Part shown: piece by piece, positions 1 through 10,520 of the stretch
How the letters are laid out: every line of letters starts with the position of its first letter
Numbering within the stretch: the first letter of the stretch is position 1
Source: Fomes fomentarius
Lineage: Eukaryota > Basidiomycota > Agaricomycetes > Polyporales > Polyporaceae
NCBI GenBank assembly: GCA_022606135.1
Contig: JABYQN010000010.1
Span: forward strand, 248,001-312,000
DNA length: 64,000 nucleotides
Direction of reading: 5' to 3'
The notes under the pieces: generated by a model
Seen by the model: the letters and a program-made list of their open reading frames with translations, nothing else
The model's database searches: none
What the model was told of the DNA's origin: nothing
Translations under genes and position numbers: made by a program

Positions 1-661
1 TTGGGTAGGAAGGATTCCTCGTCATCTACCGGGGGTGCTTCTGGCGGCTCGAGGTCGATCGTAGGGGAATGAGAGGTGGAGGGATGGGGGACGAGAGTAT
101 GAATGAAGTCTCTTGCCTGGGACTCTGTCACTGCCCATCCTCCCGTACCATTCCCAACGTCGACCTTGTTCCCTACTATCACGCAGCAGAACTCCTCCAT
201 GCTCTCGTCTGGCACTGGGGCCTTATCCCGAAAATCGTCCCACCACTTGATCAAAGCATTCAGCGTTTGAGGCTGGTTCACGTCGAACATGAGGATAACA
301 GCGTCTGCACCACGAAAGAAGGCAGAAGATAGGCCCGAGAACCTCTCTTGTCCAGCAGTGTCCTGCAAGAGCTGCGTGAGCACGAGATCAAAAGTCTCGC
401 ACGACCAGACGTACCCAAATTTGCAGCGTTACAAGATCATCCGGACGACTGTGATGCGGTAGGGTTTTTGTGATAAAGTCTGCGCCAATGGTTGCACGGT
501 AACCTGTCGTGAATCGACCCGAGATGTACTACGGTAGCGGTGCGCGAGGACATGTCGGTTTTGCGGGACATTCTTCAACAAGTGACAAGACAGACCTGGT
601 TCCGTATACTGGATTTGCCGACACCGGAGGCCCCAATAACGACCAGCTTAACCGTGCGCAT
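1..661 (-). CDS. Rab7/Ypt7-like small GTPase, C-terminus outside window
   Basis: A Ras-superfamily GTPase of the Rab7/Ypt7 kind, expected to act at late endosomes/vacuole in membrane fusion (family knowledge). Three exons are visible: 596-661, 415-528 and 1-362, all phase 0, with GT-AG introns. The start ATG (659-661) opens into the P-loop GASGVGKS (residues about 10-17). Exon 2 gives the switch-I stretch YRATIGADF, which is characteristic of Rab7. Exon 3 opens with DTAGQERF (switch II, G3) and has GNKVD (G4). The protein runs off the left edge, so the G5 SAK-type motif and prenylated C-terminal cysteines cannot be checked. After G4 there is a Gly-rich then Pro/Glu-rich stretch, somewhat longer than usual for Rab7. 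Nothing suggests a pseudogene. Alternative: another Rab close to Rab7. Confidence 0.85.
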
Positions 662-1806
662 TACTATAGTGTCGCGGAGCGTTCATGGGCAGCAGCAAGA
701 GAGAGAGCTCGTCGTTGTCGTCGTCGAAGAACAAGCGCGACGGGCGGTTCGGAGATAGTAATTAGCCGAGCTAATATTTGTGTACTTACTCATGATCAAT
801 TTTGCTCTCCGTCCCATCGTCTGCCTAGGGGAGGCAAACATTGCTCCATCCAACGATTCAATAGCAATCGACTCGTAAGTACCACTGCTAGTTGATGATT
901 TTACAATCTCTACTGTGATATTCCTGTGCACGCACGAGAGACGCCACTGGCGTTACATACACGGCGGTGACTGCAACGCCCTCGCAAGCCTGACCTCTTT
1001 CAGGACAAGAGGGATACGGAGGTGCAAGTGCGAGTAGATATATCTAATCTCCAGGTGACATAAGCCTAACATACCACCGAGTTTCCCGAAGATGACACCA
1101 AATGAAAATGTGACAGAAAACACATATATAGAACGCACAGGGTTCCCCAACGTCTCCCAATTCCCAGTCCCCCACCGTACGTCGACCCTCCATAGACCTA
1201 AGACTTGAGCTTGAAGAGCAATCCGAACTCCTTCCATCCCGCATTCTCTGATTCCCCGCCCTTCCCCTTCGCCCACACGGACCTTGTTTCTGCGACGACC
1301 ATCCAGCGACATGGCCCACAGCTTGCGGCCGCCTATCCGCCCAGCCCCGCGCGATGCATGAACCAAACCACGGCGCGACGAGGACACCAATGAGCTCGAG
1401 ATCGCCGCATGGCGGCTGCGCCGCGAGTCATGGACCGGCCTTTGCACCTCTCATAGGATAGCATGGCCTGGACTCGAGGTCGTACGCCACGACGGGCGAC
1501 GGAAGGATCTATGAAGGCGAGGGGGTTGAGCGACGTATGCGAAATCTTCGAGGTGCTGGCGCTCTGCGCAATGATATGGACCATGGTAATGAGATGTTCG
1601 AGTTGCATTCGTGGACCGTCTGGACGGAGGCGGCTCATCGGATAGCAGGATTGAGTGAGAAAAAAGGATGTGTGATGGTCTGGTTCATTGGCCCCGGGTC
1701 AGTAGATGGTAGGACGTCTGAAATGTACTATATGTACTGCACAATGAATACCCAGAGAGCCTTGTGTGTCATGGCCCCTCAGGAGTCAGCACTGGGACTT
1801 CACATG
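662..1806. other. Intergenic, upstream of the Rab gene
   Basis: Lies between the Rab7-like start codon and the 3' end of the first F-box gene. It must contain the Rab promoter. The plus strand at about 1377-1511 has a short codon-like open stretch between stops, but no start, splice context or domain could be assigned. I see no gene I can support here. Confidence 0.5.
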
Positions 1807-3340
1807 TCACCACCAGTGAGCCTCTCGAGAATCTCTAATTCGAGAGCCAGATTGCGCTGTGTAAGGAGACACCGTCAGGGAGATTGCGAGGTCCTGAGCG
1901 CACATACAACTCACTTTGAAGATGACTCGGATTTGAGTACCACCACGGGCGCAGAAGCGGGGAAAACCACGCTGAATCTCAGCATGGATAATCTCAGCTG
2001 CAGAACTGTCAACGGGCGCCTTCGAGTTCTGGTGTATGATAAAGTCAATACACTGAAGTGCGAGTTGACATGTCCCCAGAATATCGTCAAATTCCGCGAG
2101 ACCTCTAAGTAGGTACGAGACTGAGCCGGAGAAAGCTCTGCCATATGTTTCAATGGCAAGGCGGTTCAACTGGCACGGAAGGTTCTGCACCAGACTGCCG
2201 AGTTTAGTCCAGTTAGGGGGGGCTGATTGATAAATGCTGAGTTCCTTGAGAGCAGCCAATTGTGATGGACAGGCCTCAAGTAGAAACGACAAAGGATCTC
2301 AATTGAATGGAGTGAGCGCAATCGATCGTGTGGTTTCAGTGTGTCTAAGTCCCACCTGTTCTTTTTATGCGAAGTCGCAGATGCTCAAGCTGGGGAGCAA
2401 CGGCGAGTAGGAAATGGGTTTTGTAGACCAGCCCGGGGTAGCGATTACGGAGGATATAATCGAAGCTGTAATAGCGCAGGGAATATCGTGAAGGTGTTGT
2501 ACAGAGCCAACGCAGAAGTGGTTCGTAAGACATCCCCCAAATACTTGTGTGTACCGTAAGATCTTGAATTGCTGGCCGTGGAAGATTGCTTGTAGTAGTG
2601 ACTGACAATCTATGGGATGATTTTGGCCATTCCACATCCACCATTGAAAGGGTCTTCAGACGGGGCAGCAGAGTGATGAGTCGACGAACGGCGGTAAATG
2701 AAGGGAAGTCGCAGCGCTGCATGACCAAGGCCAGTAGAGAGGAGAACCCAGAGGCAGCGAGGTATGCGCTGGGATGAGGGGTATAAGAGCCGGTCCAGGA
2801 GATTTCTTCGAGCACCAGCGTTTGCAGTTTAGGTACATTGCCCGCAAGGTCATGCGTGAAGTTACGTAATCCATTGTCGGGGTGGCACCCGTAGAGGAAA
2901 ATGGTGCGAATAAATGGAATCCATGGTGGAGGTGTATCGGCGCGCAAAGCTTCGTTGACGAATTGGGCGTACCGGTTACCCCTGAGGTGAACTTCCATAG
3001 CGCTGTGCAAATGGCGGGTACTGATTGGAAGCCATACACGACAAACCAAGGCACACTTGCACAGTGTTCTACAGTCTCCAACCAGATGCGAGAGAATCTC
3101 GTCTATCATTTCCGGAGGAAGATAGAGTGTCGGGCTCTGCATTGGTCCGGGAGGAATCGTTGGACGGGCGAACAGGATGGAAAGGAACTGAGCCCATCGA
3201 TGGTACGTGGCTTTAGTCTTGTCACGTAGTAATGCGCGCACTTGTGTGAGGATCGCCCGTAATGCGTTTAACAGCGTTCTGTGATGCTGATGCTGAATGA
3301 CTGTGACGATCCTTGACAATGTGTGTACTCACGGCGACAT
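1807..3340 (-). CDS. F-box/LRR-like protein, copy 1 (intact)
   Basis: Expected to be a substrate receptor of an SCF ubiquitin ligase: the F-box binds Skp1 and the leucine-rich part binds the target (family knowledge). Three exons: 3333-3340, 2356-3278 and 1807-2297, giving 473 residues. The first exon codes only for ATGTCGCC; its GTGAGT donor and a CAG acceptor 54 nt on put the ATG in frame, and the same tiny exon is conserved in copies 2 and 3, which supports this start. The F-box is at residues about 56-95 (LPPEMIDEILSHLV, then CKCALVCRVWLP). Irregular Leu-rich repeats follow. The second intron (2298-2355) starts GTGGGACTT and contains a CTGAAAC branch site. The target protein cannot be inferred. 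It is the most diverged of the full-length copies in the window. Confidence 0.85.
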
Positions 3341-3560
3341 AAGTGGTAGGAGTCGCTGAGCGCCGCAGACAATGGATGGGAAGAGCGAGAGGGGTTTCGA
3401 TCGGAGGCAGCTGAGAGCAGGGAGGCGTAGATGACCGCAAGAGAGCTGGAAGATCGTGGGGAGAGAATGTGCTCTTATCATAGATCACATAACACTTGCC
3501 TCAAGGACGACCTCATGATCTCCACGTGCAGGGTGTAAGGAGGACGTTTAGATACCTAGC
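3341..3560. other. Promoter side of F-box copy 1
   Basis: The 5' flank of F-box copy 1. It resembles the flanks of copies 2 and 3, including a shared GCAGCTGAGAGCAGGGAGG stretch near 3409-3427. No separate gene is visible. Confidence 0.5.
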
Positions 3561-4271
3561 GTGAGAACGTACTATGTAGTTACAGCCACCGCGACATGTC
3601 GAGCGTCCGCGCTAGACGCGGACGCTCCATCGCTTTTTCTACACACACACTGTACTCGCTTGGTCCTGAGTCCAATATACTCGGTACTAAGTATCTTAGT
3701 GTGCCTCAGAGCGACACAAAATTACACATTTTTACTTACCCATAAGGGTATAGAAGACTTCATCCAAGAGGATACAGTGTCAATGACAAAAAACAAAGGA
3801 AAAAACCCTGCGAAACCCACTAGGGTGCAGCCGCCACGACAGGCATCCGCGTCGTTCTTCGCGCCGCTAGCCAACGACCAGGACAACCCTATGGCGGACA
3901 AGCAGGATGAAGGAACTGCTCAGGATGAGCGGGAGGAACGGGAGGATACGAGACCACCTGAGGTACATAAATCCGACTCTGTCACTGGCCAGCAGGCCCC
4001 GGAATCCCCTCTCTCGCCTCTCCCCGATGACGTTCAAGACATGTCAGGCAATCAAAGGCGCAGGTACAAGAGGGACCAGTCATCCTATCACGCGAACCAA
4101 AGCTCGTCGTGTCAGTCCGGCAACGGAGGGCAAAATCTCATAGATGAGTTAGCCGGACTAGTCGATACCGCCCACATCAGAAAAAAGCATTCTTTATGTG
4201 GCTATGCTGATGACTACATAGGCAATGGAGCACTCCGCCAGCGCTCTGTAGGACTCCATAGATCGCTGTAG
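3561..4271 (+). CDS. Possible retroelement gag-like ORF fragment
   Basis: The open frame is 236 codons, but the likely coding part starts at the ATG at 3783. It gives a hydrophilic N-terminus rich in Lys, Pro and Gln (MTKNKGKNPAKPTRVQ), followed by an acidic Asp/Glu/Arg stretch and a Ser/Gln-rich stretch. This composition is common at the start of gag-type polyproteins of fungal LTR elements, but no zinc knuckle or protease motif is present. The frame ends abruptly at 4269-4271. It sits next to the copia remnant on the opposite strand, so it is not part of that element in its present orientation. The function is unrecognised; a decayed host gene is equally possible. Confidence 0.3.
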   Translation: MRTYYVVTATATCRASALDADAPSLFLHTHCTRLVLSPIYSVLSILVCLRATQNYTFLLTHKGIEDFIQEDTVSMTKNKGKNPAKPTRVQPPRQASASFFAPLANDQDNPMADKQDEGTAQDEREEREDTRPPEVHKSDSVTGQQAPESPLSPLPDDVQDMSGNQRRRYKRDQSSYHANQSSSCQSGNGGQNLIDELAGLVDTAHIRKKHSLCGYADDYIGNGALRQRSVGLHRSL

Positions 4272-4848
4272 ACACTGTAGATGTCTTGCATGGAATTGCA
4301 TGGTGAAAAGTTACCAGATCACTAAAACTCCTATCATACATCCCCCTGCACTGTCCTCTATATGTATGAAGGCATGCAGATGCTATTTAGATGCAATTGA
4401 GGACCGAATAAGGTGTGAGAAATTTACTCGAGGAACTATCAAGTTGTGGCTGGCAGTAAGCGCCAGAGTGTGCGAGTGCCAGCGCACAAGTTGAAACATT
4501 GAAGTCTTTTTGCTTCCTGCCTGCTACATCTCTCATCTCTGTCCTCTGCATGAGAGCTTTTCACCCTGGTCCATCTGTCTGTTGCTCTGCTCTGTGATCT
4601 GTGTTCTCCTTGGCCTCTGCCTCAGTGATCTCTGTCGTCATCTGGGCCTTGTCTCCCCTCCCCTATGAGACCTGAGTTATCCCGTATATCACACTCTACT
4701 AAGGTATGGTCTTTGTATTCGTCCTCGCAGTGAGACCATGCTAGTGGCCAAGTCTTCAGTCGTAGTTGTTGTGGCATAATTGGGCGAGCATTGGTATCTG
4801 TGTCTGCTCGAGAGCTTCGACCAGACATGGAAACCACTCCCCGCTCAA
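4272..4848. other. Gene-free stretch beside the LTR
   Basis: Pyrimidine-rich on the plus strand from about 4500 to 4660. The five bases CTCAA at 4844-4848 adjoin the LTR end and would be one half of a target-site duplication, but the matching half is lost with the missing 5' end of the element. No ORF with a recognisable domain. Confidence 0.4.
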
Positions 4849-5321
4849 TGTTGTGCACGACAAATACTTCTGCAGTATTTATTGAGATGAGTAGTCATGT
4901 CAATTGTCACCTGTAAGGAGACGACAGTCCTCAGTATGACACTTGTGGTAGCGAGCAAGACTATATATTGGTATATACCTGTAAGGAGATGACAGTCTAA
5001 TTACAGGATGTGTCAGCTCTAATAAAGCGAATACAATGTGAGTATAACATACCCTCAGTATGACACCTGTGGTAGCAAGCAAGACTGAGGGTGGCGAAGC
5101 GGGGATGGACGAGTATAAGTGAGGGACATAGGAGCGCAAGTACATGAGCATCAATATTACCGTAAAAGGGTAAGTATTGATGTGGACGGCGTATCGGTAA
5201 GGCAACGTATGGAAACAGTCAAAAGATAAAGGAAAAATAGTATACCAGCAAGCTAGAGGTACACTTGGCATGGGTGCGGAGGGCCGCGCAGCGTATGCGG
5301 GCCGGATTGCATGTTCCAACA
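4849..5321 (-). repeat. 3' LTR of a Ty1/copia element
   Basis: Read on the minus strand, the repeat begins TGTTGGAACATGC at 5321 and ends GTGCACAACA at 4849. The ends therefore form the expected TG...CA and short inverted repeat (TGTTG / CAACA). It is directly preceded by a purine run GAGGGGGAG (5322-5330), the plus-strand primer site, which overlaps the pol stop codon. Inside, a segment containing CAGTATGACAC and TGTGGTAGC occurs twice (about 4931-4962 and 5056-5088), an internal direct duplication. No second LTR exists in the window. Confidence 0.85.
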
Positions 5322-5328
5322 CTCCCCC

Positions 5329-7278
5329 TCAATCCGTGCACAGACCCAGCGTGGATGCGAAATGCTTGACTTTCGGAGAGGGAAGAGCCTTCGTGAGCAT
5401 GTCGGCGACCATGTCCTTGGTAGGGCAGTAGATAAGCCGGACTTTCTTCTCGTCCACAATCCAGCGGATGAAATGGAAGCAGATGTTGATGTGCTTCGTG
5501 CGAGCGTGGTACTGATTGTCGCGCGCGAGCACGATGGCGGATTGGTTGTCAGAGTTGAGAGGGATGGCGTCCGGAAAAGGGGTGAAGACTTGACCAATGA
5601 GAGACCGGAGCCATAACGCTTCTTTGGCAGCGTGCATGAGCATGACATACTCGGACTCGGTAGTTGACAGGGAGATAATCTCCTGCCTCTTCAAGCTCCA
5701 AGAGATGGCGCCGCCGTTGATGAGGAAAGCATAGCCAGAGATGGCCTTGCGGTCCTTGTGCATAGAGCTGTCGGCATCCATATATCTGACAAGGTCAAAG
5801 GACGAATCTCCATACACGAGCTTGAGGTGCTTAGTGCCCAGGAGGTAGCAGAAGACATGGCGGACAGCCTCCCAATGCACGTGACCGGGGTTGTCAGAGA
5901 AGCACGAGAGAATCAAGACAGCGTAGGTGATGTCCAGGCGTGTTCCGAGCGATGCGTACATCAGCGAGCCAACGGCTTCGCGATACGGTACGTTCCGCAC
6001 GGTGGCAATTTCAGTGGTGGTAGACGGCGATTGGGCAACAGTAAGTGTGGTGTGCGGATCGACCAGGGTAGACAGCGGCTTTGCATCTTCAAGTCCAAAA
6101 CGGCAAATGATGGACTCGATGTAGGCGGTCTGAGATAGTGACAGGCAGCAGCGTGGGCGATCACATTCAACTGTGAAGCTGAGAATCCAATGGATCTCCT
6201 CTTCGTCAGAGATCTCGAAGGCTTCATGCAGCTTGTCCTTGACTTCCTGGATAAGGAAAGTCGTGGATGCGACGACTGTTAAGTGGTCGACATGCACTAC
6301 AATGACGATTAAGTCAGTATCTTTGCACCTGAAGAATACGGCCTGGTTGACGTCGCATTGCGACATTGCAAGCTTCTCCTGCAACACACTGAGAAACTTC
6401 TTGTACCAGTGGCGAGCGCTCTGCTTCAAGCCGTATAAGGGGTGCAGTAGGCGGAGCGCGAGCATCTTGTCCTTTGTGAGGTTAACTCTGGGCGGCATGG
6501 CCATCCAGATTACCTCGCCCTCTTCGAAATCACCGTTGAGGTATGCACTCTTGATGTCGAGTTGGTGCACCCCGAAATTGTGGCGGGTGGCGAATGCGAG
6601 AGCGGTGTGGATCGACGCCGTCTTGGCTACTGGCGCATAGGTGTCGAAGAAGTCGATGCCAGGTACTTGTGAGAAACTGCGTGCGACCAGATGTACTTGG
6701 TACCTGTAGACATTGCCAGACGCGTCTTTCTTCGTGTGAAATACCCAGCGGCAGCTTACAATGTTAGTTCCGGGCGGTGGGCGTTCCAGAACCCAAGTGC
6801 CGTGCTTCTCCAGCGCGTCCAGCTCCTCCGTCATAGCTTCGAACCAGTGCAGCCACTCAGGCCGTCGCATCGCCTCAGTGAGCGACTGAGGATCAAGTCC
6901 TTCAGCCTCGGCCATGTGCACGGCCATTGCAACACCATCGATGTCCTCGACAAGTAATTCCACAACGACATGCTCGTCCTGGCGGATCTCATCAGACGTT
7001 GGTGCTTGGACACCTTGCCGCAGCGCCTTCCCAGCGCTTTTGCCTTCGAGGATGTCGTGAACCTTAGCAGATGGGTTCCGCGTGCGAATGGGACAGCCAG
7101 ACGGAGCAGGTACGGCGGGTACAGGAGCAGGTACGGCAGGTACAGGAGCAGGTACGGCAGGTACAGGAGCAGGTACGGCGGGTACAGGAGCAGGTAAGCC
7201 GGGTACAGGAGCAGGTACGGCGGGTACAGGAGCAGGTACGGCGGGTGCGCAGGGAAGGAGCACCAGAGCCGACGTCAA
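5329..7278 (-). pseudogene. Copia pol fragment: reverse transcriptase and RNase H
   Basis: An uninterrupted 649-codon frame. Residues about 10-60 are PAPVPAV heptads. The RVT_2 domain follows, with FFDTYAPVAK, HQLDIKSAYLNGD and LYGLKQSARHW. The catalytic box that is YVDD in active copia elements reads HVDH here (VVHVDHLTVV), so the second catalytic aspartate is lost. The RNase H part has SGYAF, STTESEY, DNQSAI and TKHI...FHFIR, and the protein ends shortly after DMLTKALP, as usual for the family. The frame is open but non-functional on these grounds. It opens at a TTG with no credible start, consistent with 5' truncation. Confidence 0.85.
7111..7245 (-). repeat. 21-bp tandem repeat in the copia pol linker
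   Basis: Six full 21-bp units plus a 9-bp partial, plus-strand unit TACGGCGGGTACAGGAGCAGG with few substitutions. On the minus strand each unit codes one heptad PAPVPAV. One unit carries TAAGCC in place of TACGGC. The repeat keeps the reading frame because 21 is a multiple of three. Confidence 0.9.
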
Positions 7279-7429
7279 GTGGTGGCTGAAGTACGAAATT
7301 CAGCCTGAGTTTACTACAAGCATGCACAGCGCGCTACATAACGCGAGGGAAGTACATAGATTGAAAATGTTTTGGGATCCAGTGCCCGCACGCCCGCTCC
7401 TCCGAGCTCGTTCTCTCTCGTTTACCCGC

Positions 7430-7640
7430 CAAACCTTCAAGTTCGCTATCGCCCGTCGCGCAGACCACCCTTCGCCGTCTGATAACCTCGCCTCGCCTTC
7501 GACCCGAGAGCGCTGTCTTGCAACCCATGCGCGAAGAAAGTCTCTAACCAGAGAACCTGCCGGGCAAACTCACCATCCTCACCTACGCCGTCCTCTTCTT
7601 CGGTGGAAGTGCCGTGCGGCGAGCTCATGATCCTCGCATG
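7430..7640 (+). pseudogene. Decayed copy of the small membrane-protein gene
   Basis: Aligns base for base with the intact gene at 11386-11604 (read on the minus strand): shared blocks include GAGAACCTGCCGGGCAA and the end CATGATCC...GCATGAGTATGG. A gap near the 5' end and several substitutions destroy the frame, and the region that codes the membrane segment has changed. One of four copies in the window. Confidence 0.65.
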
Positions 7641-7662
7641 AGTATGGTAGGCATTGAATCTG

Positions 7663-9148
7663 TCAAGCGCATATCGTTCCATGGATAAATACCGAGTTAT
7701 AACTAAGGGATATAATTGCGATGATGGTGAGTGAGACTGAAGTGTTCTGAGCGCAAATACAACTCACTCCGAAGATGACTCGGGTTTGAGTTTTATCATG
7801 GGCGCATAAGCGCGGAAGACAGGATCGAACTTGGAGTGTAGCCTGAGCATGGGCATCCTTCGATTCCAGCCATTCCACCATCTCGTATAGCACATAGTCA
7901 ATACCATGAAGCTTGAGCTGACATGCGTCTAGAATCTCGTCAAATGCCTCGAGACCGTTCGTGAAATCACTCCGCCATCGCGTTGTGATGACAAGGTGGT
8001 TCAGCTGGCACGGAAGCTCTTGTACCAGATTGCCGAGTGTAATCCAGTTAGGGACGGGTGACATTACTCTGATTTTGAGTTGCTTGAGAGCAGTCAGCTG
8101 TGATATGGGGTAGGCCTGAAGTAGAGACGATAACGGATCTAAAGCGAGTAGAGTGAGTGGAGTAGGTCATGTAGTTTCAGTGTGTCTAAGTCCCACCTTC
8201 CTCTTCTAGGCAAAGTTCCAGACGTTCAAGCTGAGGAGCAACGGTAAATAGGAGATGAATGCAACAGGGGTCTTCGCGGTGAACCAGAGAGGATTTGAAG
8301 TCGAGAGAACGCAGGGAAGTCCGTGAAGGTGTTGCACAGAGCCAACGGCAAAGTGGTCCCATTGACCGTGAAGCCGTGCCTAAAGTAAGGTGTTCAATTG
8401 CTGGCCGTGGAAGATTGCTTGCAGTGATCAACAAGCTTTGGGATGGTTCCGGCCATTTCACATGTATCATCTTCAGCGTCTTAAGATGAGGCAGCGGAGT
8501 GATGAGTCGGCGAACTGCGGTAAATGAAGGGAAGTGGCATTTCCACATGAACAAGGTGTGCAGAGAGGAGAAGGAGGATGCAACGAGGTATACGCTAGGA
8601 TGAGGGGCAGAAGAGCCGGTCCAGTCGATCCAATTGAGCTCCAGCGTTTGTAGTTGAGCTACCTTGCCCGCAAAGTCATGCAAGAAGTTACGTATACCCG
8701 TATTTTTAGCCCGGCTCCCATCGAGTATAATGGTGTGAATGGATGGAATCCATGGTGGAGGTGTATCGGCGTGCAACACCTCGTTGATAAATCGAGTGTA
8801 CCGCCTACCATCCCGGAGGCGGACGTTCATGGCTTTATGCGAATGGCGGGTACTGAATGGAAGCCATGCGCGACAGACCAAGGCGCACTTGCACAGCGTT
8901 CTACAGTTTCCAACCAGGTACGAGAGGATCTCGTCTATCATTTCCGGAGGAAGATAGGGTGTCGCCGGGCCCCGCATCGGTCGAATGATTGGACGGCCGT
9001 ACGTGGCCTTAGTCTTCACACGTACACTGGTGCGGATTCGCGACCACACTCCAGCGAAGGTAGTCCTACACACTGCAAGTAGCTTTCTGCAGTGCTGGTC
9101 CTGAATGGCTGTGACAGTCCTTGACAATATGTGTACTCACGGACCCAT
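7663..9148 (-). CDS. F-box/LRR-like protein, copy 2 (intact)
   Basis: A predicted SCF substrate receptor with the same architecture as copy 1. Exons: 9141-9148, 8197-9086 and 7663-8138, giving 457 residues with no internal stop. It starts MGPKLLAVCR; the 8-nt first exon ATGGGTCC and the GTGAGTACAC donor are conserved. The F-box is at about residues 48-87 (LPPEMIDEILSYLV, CKCALVCRAWLP). The Leu-rich body ends in a Cys-containing tail. The second intron (8139-8196) has donor GTGGGACTTA, an internal CTGAAACTA and acceptor CTTTAG. The gene fills the outer part of the left inverted-repeat arm and is the intact sister of the broken copy 3. The target is unknown. Confidence 0.85.
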
Positions 9149-9917
9149 GAATGTTGGCAGTCGCTGACAGCCTTGAAATCGTTGTAGATAGCAGTGGGTG
9201 GGAAGAAGAGGGAAGATGGGGGTTATGTCGAACGAATTCGATACGAGGCAGCTGAGAGCAGGGAGGCGTAGATGGGCGCAGTAGGGCTGGACGATCGTGG
9301 GGAGAGACGTGCTACTTATACTACAGCGCTACAAACGACCACTCAGTGCCTCATGGACGCTTGTCTCCTTGCGCAGTGCTATACACTTCCGTTCGGATAC
9401 GGTGTTCGTGTGGGGCCTAGGAACGTGTGTCTGCGTTCAGTAGCACATTTGCCTCGGAAGCGTGTGAACTGTCCTAAGAGACAGGGAGGCTGAGCAGAGG
9501 GGTCAGATCGAGCCAAAAGATGAAACCACAGAAGACGTACGCATAGCCTTCAGTCTTTACTGAAGGTCTTTGTTGCGGCGTATGTCTCGAGATTTCCTGG
9601 TACGTGCACACCGTCCGCACCAGTTTTGGTCAATCTGCACGGAACATGGTTGATATGCACCGGTGTAGCATGCGCCTGCGAGTAGCTTTCCTTAGAGATC
9701 ATGTAGGTCTATTGATGTGTCATTTTACCCCTCGGCCTTTGTTTTCTCTGCGCGGAGACAAGAGCTGGAGCTGAAACGCGGCGTGGACGACAGGTAAGTC
9801 AGACACAGAGCAGTGACGGCTAAGACTCCGTTGAATGAGGAGGTTTGGCGTGAAAATGGTTCCTTGCTGGTTCATACGTCCTCAGCCAGCATTTTGGTAC
9901 GAGAGCAGTGACAGAGT
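9149..9917. other. 5' flank of F-box copy 2, duplicated at 15.4-16.17 kb
   Basis: Non-coding as far as I can see. It holds a perfect short hairpin CCTTCAGTCTTTACTGAAGG (about 9549-9568), also present in the right arm. The only longer open frame (9272-9493) is conserved because the duplication is young; it has no domain and lies in the F-box promoter. Confidence 0.5.
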
Positions 9918-10187
9918 CTAGACACGACGAGCATTAGCCACATTACTGTAGATCACATACGCACTAACACAACCTCCTCGACGATAGCCCGGAAGAAGCC
10001 CAACACGCTCAACGCTCAACGCTTGCGCAGTGAGCGCGCCGACCTTCTTCCTCACCACCTTCGCCTTGTCCGAGCCCCTCCCCTTCGACTTCCCGAACAC
10101 GACCACCTTCCCCGCCTCGCCCGCCCGTCCAGAACGCCCTGCACGGTGGAAGAAGTCCACCATGTTCCTCGGCTCGTCGACAATGAA
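9918..10187 (-). pseudogene. 3' fragment of the MRH4-like helicase gene
   Basis: Codes the last part of the helicase: IVDEPRNMVDFFHRAGRSGRAG (motif VI) to KVRKKVGAL. Compared with the intact gene, the stop TGA (15286-15288) has become CAA, so the frame reads about 30 codons further. Upstream of 10187 the sequence is unrelated to the helicase. It is a by-product of the inverted duplication and lacks all ATP-binding motifs. Confidence 0.85.
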
Positions 10188-10310
10188 CCGGGGTATTATC
10201 GTGTGCAAAGTGTGCTGTGCAGTTGGGCGGGAGGCCACCGGAACCAGCTGTAAAGGAACGGATGTACGAAACAATGGATATGCCGATGAGCCCTGGAAGA
10301 CGCCGACGAA

Positions 10311-10520
10311 TCATTCATAACTGCACTTCTCACAGATTCGAATCTCCTCAAACAGGTGTCGAGTAATGGTGGACACCCAGTTGCGACACACCAGCGCACA
10401 TTCGTACAGCGTCGGACAATCCCCAACTTCGATATACGGGATAATCTCATGTACGATCTCTGAGGGAAGACGAGGAAGTTGGGCTTGCGAAAGGTCGGTA
10501 GCCTGAGCCTTGGCAAGCAC
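10311..10520 (-). pseudogene. Isolated F-box fragment
   Basis: A 69-codon frame whose middle is a clear F-box (LPSEIVHEIIPYI ... YECALVCRNWVSTITRHLF), ending in a stop right after it. The motif matches the F-box of the three larger copies but is more divergent. There is no Leu-rich body. It sits just beyond the helicase scrap at the inner edge of the left arm. It could be the first coding exon of a decayed gene; a functional F-box-only peptide is possible but unsupported. Confidence 0.6.

Larger units (their letters stand above)
4849..7310 (-). mobile_element. 5'-truncated Ty1/copia retrotransposon
   Basis: The element keeps the end of pol (linker, reverse transcriptase, RNase H), the polypurine tract and the 3' LTR, but lacks the 5' LTR, gag, protease and integrase core. 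On the minus strand the pol frame is bounded upstream by a stop codon near 7305-7310, where recognisable element sequence ends; a duplicated copy of a small membrane-protein gene starts about 120 bp further on. This is a dead remnant: it cannot encode integrase and its polymerase active site is altered. Confidence 0.85.
7648..10187 (-). repeat. Left arm of a 2.5-kb inverted duplication
   Basis: Matches 15124-18043 in reverse orientation. It contains F-box copy 2, its whole 5' flank and the last part of a helicase gene. The inner breakpoint is sharp: homology begins at the TTCATYGTCGACGAGCC block (10187 here, 15124 in the right arm). The outer end fades near 7648. A 73-codon chance ORF in the flank (9272-9493) differs from its partner (15825-16046) at only four codons, so the duplication is fairly recent. 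Confidence 0.85.

Noticed and set aside
953..1447. 164-codon minus-strand ORF upstream of the Rab gene
   Set aside because: Random-like composition, no domain, many overlapping short frames on both strands, no duplicate elsewhere.
9272..9493. 73-codon ORF conserved at 15825-16046
   Set aside because: Conserved only because it lies inside the young inverted duplication; it sits in the F-box promoter and has no domain.
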